A stretch of 5,522 nucleotides of DNA from Acidobacteriota bacterium (lineage in GTDB: Bacteria; Acidobacteriota; Vicinamibacteria; Fen-336), in assembly GCA_003155335.1 (NCBI GenBank), contig PMCG01000253.1, positions 7,611 to 13,132 of the forward strand, given 5' to 3'. Positions 1 to 5,522 of this stretch are shown here, piece by piece. Every line of letters begins with the position of its first letter. Positions within the stretch are counted from its first letter, which is position 1. Below the pieces are notes generated by a model that worked only from the letters and a program-made list of their open reading frames with translations, was not told where the DNA came from and did no database searches. A program made the position numbers and the translations under genes.

Positions 1-36
1 TTCTCCGACTGGAAGCGCGCGCTGGGTAACTCGTAG
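1..36 (+). CDS. Possible C-terminal end of an upstream gene (partial)
   Basis: The first 36 bases read in frame 1 as FSDWKRALGNS followed by a TAG stop at 34-36. If this is coding, the gene starts outside the window. Eleven residues are too few to identify a family. Support is limited to three points: the frame is open from the window edge, the stop sits at the foot of a strong inverted repeat, and the next gene has its own start shortly after. A link to glycogen metabolism because of the neighbouring phosphorylase would be a guess. Confidence 0.35.
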   Translation, partial: FSDWKRALGNS

Positions 37-61
37 GGGCGCCGCGCCGCTGCGCCCCTAC
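33..61 (+). terminator. Perfect 10-bp inverted repeat, possible transcription terminator without a U-tract
   Basis: GTAGGGGCGC at 33-42 is perfectly complementary to GCGCCCCTAC at 52-61, with a 9-base loop at 43-51. The left arm covers the TAG stop of the presumed upstream gene. The stem is very GC-rich and sits where a terminator is expected, between two co-directional genes. However, CTGAGCGAG follows with no T-run, so it is not a canonical intrinsic terminator. It may instead act as an mRNA 3'-end stabiliser. Confidence 0.45.
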
Positions 62-91
62 CTGAGCGAGATGCGCGCGGCAGGCGTCCGG

Positions 92-105
92 GCTAAGATC
101 GCCGC
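92..105 (+). promoter_or_regulatory. Candidate -10 promoter element upstream of glgP
   Basis: GCTAAGATCGCCGC contains the -10-like hexamer TAAGAT at 94-99 (4 of 6 to TATAAT). The same 14-base block recurs with one mismatch before accD (4632-4645). No convincing -35 hexamer lies 16-19 bp upstream. A transcript from this element would start about A106, only about 3 bases before the glgP ATG. This assignment rests on similarity to the other copy and on position. Confidence 0.35.
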
Positions 106-108
106 ACC

Positions 109-2541
109 ATGCGTCCACCGGTCAGTCCCCAGGTGCTTCTGGAGCGCGCGCGGCGCCACTTGCGCTACAGCCTGGGTGTGCGACGCGAGCGGGCCACGCC
201 GGCGGATTTGTCCAACGCGTTCTCGCTGGCGCTGCGCGACGACCTGATCGACGGCATGTTCGCGACTGAAGAGCGCCAGCGCGCGCAGGGTGTCAAGCGC
301 GTCTGCTACCTGTCCATGGAGTTCTTGATGGGCCGGTCGCTCACAAACAATCTCGTGAATCTGCGTCTGCTCGACGCGTTTCGCTCGGCCGCGCTCGAGT
401 TCGGAGTCGATCCGGCAGACCTGATGGAAGCGGAGCCAGACGCAGCGCTGGGCAACGGCGGTCTTGGTCGCCTTGCGGCGTGTTTCCTCGACTCACTGGC
501 CACTCTCGGGCTGGCTGGCTACGGCTACGGCCTGCACTACGAGTACGGTCTCTTTCGCCAGGAGTTTGTCCGCGGCCATCAGCACGAGGCGCCGGACTAC
601 TGGGGCGCGCGCGAATCGCCCTGGCTTATCCGCAGCACCAGCGACGAGTTCATGGTTCCGGTCTACGGCCGCATCTACGACCCGATCCCGGACGAGATCG
701 AGCAGCAGGCCTGGATGGACTGGCGCCTGATCATCGGCGTGCCTTACGACATGCCCATCGTCGGCTACGGCGGTGGGACGGTGAACACGCTGCGTCTGTA
801 TGCCGCGCGCTCCTCGCGCGACTTCGACATCGAGATCTTCAACAACGGGGACTATCTGAACGCCGTGCGCCAGAAGGACGAGGACGAGACGATATCCAAG
901 GTGCTCTACCCCTCGGATGCCCCGACCCAGGGCCGCGAGCTGCGCTTGCTTCAGGAGTACTTTCTGGTCGCCTGCGCGCTGCGCGACATCACCGACTCGT
1001 TCTTCCGCGACTACACGGATGCGCGGCTTCTGCCCGACAAGGTCGCGATCCAGCTCAACGACACGCATCCCGCGCTGGCCGTGGCAGAGCTGATGCGCAT
1101 TCTGATGGACGAGCGCGGCCGGCAGCGCGAGGAGGCGTGGGAGATCACGCGCGCGGTTTGCTCGTACACGAATCACACGCTCCTGCCGGAGGCACTCGAG
1201 AAGTGGCCGGTCGACCTGCTGGAGCGCGTCCTGCCGCGCCACCGCCAGATCATCTACGAGATCAATCACTTCTTCCTCCAGGAGGTCGCGGCACGCTGGC
1301 CGGACGACACAGACCGCCAGCGGCGCATGTCGCTGGTGGAGGAAGCGGCGGCCAAACAGGTGCGCATGGCCCATCTGGCGATCGTCGGCAGCCACGCCGT
1401 CAACGGCGTGGCCCGGTTGCACTCGCGCCTGGTGCGCGAGACGCTCGTACCGGACTTCGCCGAGATGTTCCCGGAGCGTTTTCAGAACAAGACCAACGGG
1501 GTGACGCCGCGCCGCTGGGTGCTGTCGGCGAATCCCGGGCTGGCGCGGCTGATCGAGAGCCGCATCGGCGACGGCTGGATCACGGACGCCGAGCAGTGGA
1601 GACGACTCGAGCCCTTTGCGGACGATGCCGACTTCCTGGACGAGTTTGCCGCTGTCAAGGATGCCAACAAGGCCGGCCTGGCCCAACTGCTCGAGCACGA
1701 GACGGGCGTGGTGGCCGACACGCAGAGCCTCTTCAGCGTGCACGCCAAACGCATCCACGAGTACAAGCGCCAGCTCCTGCACGCGCTCTACATCGTCGAC
1801 CGCTATCTGCGCATCGCCGAGGAAGGCTATACGCCACCCGTGGCGCGCACGTTCCTGGTTGCCGGCAAGGCCGCGCCGGGCTACTTCCTCGCCAAGCGCA
1901 TCATCCGGCTGATTCAGGGCATCGCCGGTGTGGTCAACGCCGATGCGCGCGTCAACGGCTGGATGCGCGTGGCCTTTGTGCCGGACTACCGCGTGTCGCT
2001 GGCTGAGGTGCTGATCCCGGCCGCCGACCTGAGCGAGCAGATCTCGACCGCCGGCACCGAAGCCTCCGGCACGGGCAACATGAAGTTCGCCATGAACGGC
2101 GCTTTGACCATCGGCACTCTCGACGGCGCGACCATCGAGATGCGCGACGAGATCGGCGCCGAGAACGTCTTTATCTTCGGTCACACGGCAGAGCAGGTGG
2201 CCGCGCTCAAGCGCCAGGGCGACTATGACCCACGGGAGCGCGTGCGCCGCGATCCGCGCCTGGCCCGCGTGCTCGAAGCCATCGCCGCCGACCGCTTCGC
2301 CGACGGCCAGCCGGGCGTGGACCGCCCGATCCTCGATGCCCTTCTCGAACAGGGCGACCGCTACATGCACTTGGCGGATTTCGAGGATTACGTGGCGACA
2401 GAGGACCACGTCGAGCACGCCTTTGTCGACCGGCGCGCGTGGGACCGCAAGGCCGTGCTCAACATCGCCCGCATGGGCTACTTCTCCAGCGACCGCACGA
2501 TCCGCGAGTACGCGCGTGAGATTTGGGGCCTGCTCCCGTAG
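109..2541 (+). CDS. glgP: Glycogen / alpha-glucan phosphorylase
   Basis: An 810-residue pyridoxal-phosphate-dependent phosphorylase (GT35 family) that uses inorganic phosphate to release glucose-1-phosphate from the non-reducing ends of alpha-1,4-glucans in the cytoplasm. It aligns end to end with E. coli GlgP as I recall it, and its length is normal for the family. Visible landmarks are YLSMEFLMGR (about 66-75), LGNGGLGRLAACF (114-126), NDTHP (317-321), TNHTLLPEALEKWP (from 354), KTNGVTPRRW (461-470), KRIHEYKRQ (547-555) and the cofactor site GTGNMKFAMNGA, whose Lys659 should carry PLP. The C-terminus GYFSSDRTIREYA is also typical. ATG109 is the first possible start after an in-frame TAA at 94-96. 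No Shine-Dalgarno precedes it, so translation may be leaderless or nearly so. No eukaryotic-type N-terminal phosphorylation segment is seen. Substrate preference (glycogen or maltodextrin) cannot be read from the sequence. Confidence 0.97.
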   Translation: MRPPVSPQVLLERARRHLRYSLGVRRERATPADLSNAFSLALRDDLIDGMFATEERQRAQGVKRVCYLSMEFLMGRSLTNNLVNLRLLDAFRSAALEFGVDPADLMEAEPDAALGNGGLGRLAACFLDSLATLGLAGYGYGLHYEYGLFRQEFVRGHQHEAPDYWGARESPWLIRSTSDEFMVPVYGRIYDPIPDEIEQQAWMDWRLIIGVPYDMPIVGYGGGTVNTLRLYAARSSRDFDIEIFNNGDYLNAVRQKDEDETISKVLYPSDAPTQGRELRLLQEYFLVACALRDITDSFFRDYTDARLLPDKVAIQLNDTHPALAVAELMRILMDERGRQREEAWEITRAVCSYTNHTLLPEALEKWPVDLLERVLPRHRQIIYEINHFFLQEVAARWPDDTDRQRRMSLVEEAAAKQVRMAHLAIVGSHAVNGVARLHSRLVRETLVPDFAEMFPERFQNKTNGVTPRRWVLSANPGLARLIESRIGDGWITDAEQWRRLEPFADDADFLDEFAAVKDANKAGLAQLLEHETGVVADTQSLFSVHAKRIHEYKRQLLHALYIVDRYLRIAEEGYTPPVARTFLVAGKAAPGYFLAKRIIRLIQGIAGVVNADARVNGWMRVAFVPDYRVSLAEVLIPAADLSEQISTAGTEASGTGNMKFAMNGALTIGTLDGATIEMRDEIGAENVFIFGHTAEQVAALKRQGDYDPRERVRRDPRLARVLEAIAADRFADGQPGVDRPILDALLEQGDRYMHLADFEDYVATEDHVEHAFVDRRAWDRKAVLNIARMGYFSSDRTIREYAREIWGLLP

Positions 2542-2555
2542 CGGTGCGCCACTGC
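2541..2555 (+). other. Small hairpin at the glgP stop codon
   Basis: GCGGTG (2541-2546) can pair with CACTGC (2550-2555) across a 3-base loop, with one G-U pair. It begins on the last base of the glgP TAG stop. No T-run follows, so it is at best a weak 3'-end structure and not a clear terminator. Confidence 0.25.
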
Positions 2556-2580
2556 GAACTGAAGGGCGACCGGAGGGGCT

Positions 2581-2610
2581 TTGACATGGGGGGGCTTCCC
2601 CCGCTATTCT
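2581..2610 (+). promoter_or_regulatory. Sigma70-type promoter for the kinase gene
   Basis: A perfect -35 hexamer TTGACA at 2581-2586 is followed, after an 18-bp spacer, by TATTCT at 2605-2610 (4 of 6 to TATAAT). It lies in the 118-bp gap between glgP and the kinase gene. The expected transcript start is near 2617, giving a leader of about 40 bases. It is the best promoter by consensus in the window. The spacer contains a run of seven G, then CTT, then five C. Confidence 0.6.
2588..2602. repeat. G7-CTT-C5 palindrome inside the kinase promoter spacer
   Basis: Seven G at 2588-2594, then CTT, then five C at 2598-2602 form a 5-bp all-GC inverted repeat with a 3-base loop. It lies entirely between the -35 and -10 hexamers. 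It could be a regulator-binding palindrome or simply shape the spacer; the sequence alone does not decide. Confidence 0.4.
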
Positions 2611-2634
2611 GCAAGATGCTCTCGTTTCCTGAGG

Positions 2635-2649
2635 CGCGACGGAGTCGCG
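2635..2649 (+). other. Leader hairpin just upstream of the kinase start
   Basis: CGCGAC (2635-2640) pairs perfectly with GTCGCG (2644-2649) across a GGA loop. It ends 10 bases before the kinase ATG and puts the purine-rich GGAG (2641-2644) in and beside the loop. It could modulate ribosome access in the kinase mRNA, though short GC stems arise easily in DNA of this composition. Confidence 0.3.
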
Positions 2650-2659
2650 GCGAGCGCCG

Positions 2660-4330
2660 ATGAGTCCCATGCTAGGCCGTCGCAAGGGCCGTTCCCCATC
2701 GCCGGCGCCTCTGACGTCTGCCGCGGCCACACGTGACCACCTGCTGACGTCCAAGGACCTATTCGGAGACATGGTCGATGCCGTGGATGCGGCCCAGGAA
2801 GCGACCGGCGCTACCGCGCTAGTCAATCAGCCTTCCCGCAGCGGGCCCATTCGCGTGCAGGTCAGCGAGCCGGGGCGTGAACCGGCCGCACCCCGCGCCG
2901 CGAACGGCGTAGCGCTTCTGCCTGCCGACGTCGCTGCGCTCCTCGACAAGGCCTTCCAGCCCGTGCCGTCGGCGGCCAGCGTGCCTGGGCCGAAGCCGGC
3001 GGCCGCGACCGCTCTCCCCGCAGACGGAGTGGACGCGTCGCTCGAGATCCTCGGACAGTTGATCGAACCCCGACTGTCCGGCGAGGCTAAGGCGCCGCGC
3101 ACGCAGGCCGAGAGAGATGCCGAGGGCGCGCGTTTCAAGGCGCGCGTGGCCAAGAGCGCTGCGCCTGAGGAAGTGGACCTGGCCGCGGTCGTGGAAGGCG
3201 CCTTCCGCGCGGCAGAGGCGCGCGGCCGGTCGCCGGTGAAGCTGCCGCAGACCTTCGGGCCCTACACCTTGCTCGATCGCGTCGCCATCGGAGGCATGGC
3301 CGAGGTCTGTCGCGCCAAGCGCAGCGGTGTCGAGGGCTTTGAGAAGATCGTCGCGGTCAAGCGCATCCTGCCGCACCTCTCGGAGAACAAAGAGTTCGTG
3401 GACATGTTCATTGACGAGGCCAAGATGGTCGCCGGCCTGACGCATCCGAACATCGTCCAGATCTACGACCTCGGCCGCATCGAGCGCGCCTACTACATCG
3501 CGATGGAGTACGTGCACGGCCGGGACCTGCGCACGATCTTGAAGCGCGCCCGCGAACGCGGCATGCGCCTGCCCCTCGATCTGTCGCTCTTGGTGATTGG
3601 CCGCGTCTGCGCGGCGCTCGATCACGCTCACAAGAAGCGCGACGAAGCGGGTCGCGCGATGAACATCGTCCATCGCGACGTCAGCCCGCAGAACATCCTG
3701 ATCTCCTTCGAGGGCGAGGTGAAGCTGACGGACTTCGGCATCGCCAAGGCGGCCACGAAGGCGCGCAGCACCGACACCGGCACGCTGCGCGGAAAGCTGC
3801 TCTACATGAGCCCGGAGCAGGCCTGGGGCAAGCCGATGGACCGCCGCTCCGACCTGTTCTCGCTCGGCCTGGTCTTCTACGAGATGATCACGGATCAGAA
3901 GCCTTTCATGGGCGGCAGCGAGTCCAACGTGCTCGAGATGGTGCGCGAGTGCCGCATCGCCGCGCCGACCACGCTCAATCCGCGCATCCCCGATCGCCTG
4001 GAGCGAGTGGCGATGAAGGCGCTTGATCGCGACCCGGAGAACCGCTATCAAGATGCGGGCGAGATGTCCAAGGACCTCGACCGCATCTTGGTGGGCCGCC
4101 AGCCGCCGACGATCGCGGAGCTGGCGCGCTACATGGAGATCCTCTTCGACGAGGACGAGCGCGGCGCTGCAAGGTCCCTGGACGGAGAGGACGAGACCGA
4201 CGCGCTGGTCTCGCGTTTGGAGGTGGAGCTGGACGCGGCGGGCAGCGACCCGGGCAGCCGCGCGTCCGCAGTTCCGAGACTCGAGGATTCGTCGGTTGAG
4301 GATTTGATCAAACGCCTGGGCTTAAAATGA
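2660..4330 (+). CDS. Soluble Hanks-type Ser/Thr protein kinase, myxobacterial style
   Basis: A 556-residue kinase that should transfer phosphate from ATP to Ser/Thr of unknown cytoplasmic partners. Residues 1-200 are an Ala/Pro-rich, probably disordered extension with two similar 11-residue helical motifs (90-100 and 173-183). The kinase domain runs from about Y202 to 475. It has the glycine loop IGGMAEV (210-216), ATP-binding Lys234, alpha-C Glu253, catalytic HRDVSPQN (338-345, Asp340, Asn345), DFG (358-360) and SPE in place of APE (384-386). All catalytic residues are present, and the RD motif implies activation-loop control; S370, T371, T373 and T375 are candidate sites. A TIAELARYMEILF segment and an acidic tail ending VEDLIKRLGLK follow. 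There is no transmembrane segment and no PASTA or other sensor domain. ATG2660 is the earliest start after an in-frame TGA at 2630, with a weak GGCGAG five bases upstream; ATG2669 is the alternative. The gene appears co-transcribed with the small gene 17 bp downstream. Confidence 0.95.
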   Translation: MSPMLGRRKGRSPSPAPLTSAAATRDHLLTSKDLFGDMVDAVDAAQEATGATALVNQPSRSGPIRVQVSEPGREPAAPRAANGVALLPADVAALLDKAFQPVPSAASVPGPKPAAATALPADGVDASLEILGQLIEPRLSGEAKAPRTQAERDAEGARFKARVAKSAAPEEVDLAAVVEGAFRAAEARGRSPVKLPQTFGPYTLLDRVAIGGMAEVCRAKRSGVEGFEKIVAVKRILPHLSENKEFVDMFIDEAKMVAGLTHPNIVQIYDLGRIERAYYIAMEYVHGRDLRTILKRARERGMRLPLDLSLLVIGRVCAALDHAHKKRDEAGRAMNIVHRDVSPQNILISFEGEVKLTDFGIAKAATKARSTDTGTLRGKLLYMSPEQAWGKPMDRRSDLFSLGLVFYEMITDQKPFMGGSESNVLEMVRECRIAAPTTLNPRIPDRLERVAMKALDRDPENRYQDAGEMSKDLDRILVGRQPPTIAELARYMEILFDEDERGAARSLDGEDETDALVSRLEVELDAAGSDPGSRASAVPRLEDSSVEDLIKRLGLK

Positions 4331-4333
4331 CCC

Positions 4334-4340
4334 GAGGAGG
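4334..4340 (+). promoter_or_regulatory. Strong Shine-Dalgarno of the small coiled-coil gene
   Basis: GAGGAGG lies 7 bases before the ATG at 4348, an almost ideal ribosome binding site and the strongest in the window. It fixes the start of the small gene, since an in-frame TAA at 4342-4344 excludes anything further upstream. It also suggests the small protein is translated more efficiently than the kinase, whose own site is weak. Confidence 0.85.
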
Positions 4341-4347
4341 ATAACGC

Positions 4348-4578
4348 ATGGCCATCTCGAAGGAGTCGATGCAGTTCTACCAGCAGACGCTGGAAGTCAC
4401 CCGCAAGCAGATCGGCGAGCTCAACACCCAGATCGAGGAAGAGCTGGCGCGGGTCAAGGAGCGTTTGGCAGAGCTGCAAGCGTCGAAGAACGCCGCCAAA
4501 CAGATCTACGACGGCACCTGCCGCATCCTCGGCATCGAGAACGATCTCGAGAAGGAAGAGGAGCAGTCGGCCGAGTAG
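4348..4578 (+). CDS. Small coiled-coil protein of unknown function, in operon with the kinase
   Basis: A 76-residue, highly charged, mostly helical protein that I do not recognise. Hydrophobic residues at I22, L25, I29, L33, V36, L40 and L43 are spaced 3-4-4-3-4-3, as expected for a coiled coil of about 30 residues (roughly 15-47) with a hendecad-like stutter, so it probably forms oligomers or binds a helical partner. A short second segment (KQIYDGTCRILGIENDL, 51-67) holds the only cysteine, C58, and the protein ends in an acidic tail, EKEEEQSAE. There is no signal peptide, membrane segment or DNA-binding motif. The gene starts 17 bp after the kinase stop, has a near-perfect Shine-Dalgarno and shows no promoter of its own, so co-transcription with the kinase is likely. 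A role as kinase partner or substrate is inference from position. The strong ribosome site and protein-like composition make it a real gene. Confidence 0.8.
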   Translation: MAISKESMQFYQQTLEVTRKQIGELNTQIEEELARVKERLAELQASKNAAKQIYDGTCRILGIENDLEKEEEQSAE

Positions 4579-4610
4579 CGGGGGGGCGACCTCCGGTCGG
4601 AGCGCAGAAG

Positions 4611-4645
4611 TTGTTCTGATGGTCACGCCCTGCTAGGATCGCCGC
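4611..4645 (+). promoter_or_regulatory. Sigma70-type promoter candidate for accD
   Basis: TTGTTC at 4611-4616 and TAGGAT at 4634-4639 are separated by exactly 17 bp. The -10 keeps the key TA...AT positions, the -35 keeps TTG. The -10 lies in GCTAGGATCGCCGC (4632-4645), nearly identical to the block before glgP. Transcription would start near 4646 and leave a leader of about 33 bases. This suggests accD can be expressed independently of the kinase operon. Confidence 0.5.
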
Positions 4646-4659
4646 TCGTCTCGCACGAG
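4645..4659 (+). other. Hairpin in the accD leader
   Basis: CTCGT (4645-4649) pairs perfectly with ACGAG (4655-4659) across a 5-base loop, right at the predicted 5' end of the accD transcript. The right arm contains part of the purine-rich CGAGGGA. It may stabilise the 5' end; the stem is short and could be chance. Confidence 0.3.
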
Positions 4660-4678
4660 GGACGCCCAGAGAAAACGC

Positions 4679-5518
<840 letters not shown>

Positions 5519-5522
5519 CCCG

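Noticed and set aside
480..2006. A 508-codon open frame on the + strand overlapping glgP in another frame
   Set aside because: Its translation is low-complexity Arg/Ala/Gly/Pro-rich, typical of an out-of-frame reading of GC-rich coding DNA, with no ribosome site of its own.
493..2826. A 777-codon open frame on the - strand, antisense to glgP
   Set aside because: It is a shadow of high-GC coding sequence: it mirrors glgP codon by codon, resembles no family I know, and the + strand frame is an unmistakable phosphorylase along its full length.
3284..3301. Loss of the first glycine of the kinase nucleotide loop (A209 in place of Gly)
   Set aside because: Loops of the form A-x-GGMAEV are, as I recall, common in active myxobacterial kinases, and Lys234, Asp340, Asn345 and Asp358 are all intact, so this is no sign of a pseudokinase.
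2819..4051. A 410-codon - strand open frame antisense to the kinase
   Set aside because: The translation is rich in Arg, Ala, Leu, Asp and His, as reverse readings of high-GC genes usually are; the sense strand holds every kinase motif.
4591..4602. CTCCG-GT-CGGAG inverted repeat after the small gene as a terminator
   Set aside because: The stem is only 4-5 bp with a very small loop and no T-run follows closely; it is too weak to call.

Overview
This is a GC-rich, gene-dense window with four complete genes, all on the + strand, plus what may be the last few codons of a fifth at the left edge. It looks like chromosomal DNA of a myxobacterium or a relative (Myxococcota / former Deltaproteobacteria). 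The best clue is the Ser/Thr kinase: its glycine loop reads IGGMAEV, its catalytic loop HRDVSPQN, and a TIAELARYMEILF segment follows the kinase domain. From memory, this combination is characteristic of Myxococcota cytoplasmic kinases. No mobile element, tRNA, rRNA or CRISPR array is visible.

Layout: 1-36 may be the tail of an upstream gene. A perfect 10-bp inverted repeat overlaps its stop codon. 109-2541 is a complete glycogen/alpha-glucan phosphorylase (glgP). 2542-2659 is intergenic and holds a good sigma70-type promoter (TTGACA, 18 bp, TATTCT) with a G/C palindrome in its spacer. 2660-4330 encodes a soluble Ser/Thr protein kinase with a roughly 200-residue Ala/Pro-rich N-terminal extension. 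17 bp downstream, behind a near-ideal Shine-Dalgarno, 4348-4578 encodes a 76-residue coiled-coil protein of unknown function. 4579-4678 is intergenic with a second promoter candidate and a leader hairpin. 4679-5518 is complete accD, the zinc-ribbon beta subunit of acetyl-CoA carboxylase carboxyltransferase.

How they may work together: glgP (storage glucan breakdown) and accD (the committed step of fatty acid synthesis) are ordinary metabolic genes, each probably transcribed from its own promoter. The kinase and the small coiled-coil gene look like a two-gene operon between them, and the small protein is the least explained gene here. Three intergenic regions carry a similar GCTA-NN-(A/C)T element. 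Two of these copies, before glgP and accD, match at 13 of 14 positions, which suggests a shared housekeeping promoter style. I see no clear sign of a new defence or mobile system; the most unusual items are the kinase/coiled-coil pair and the repeated helical motif in the kinase's N-terminal extension.
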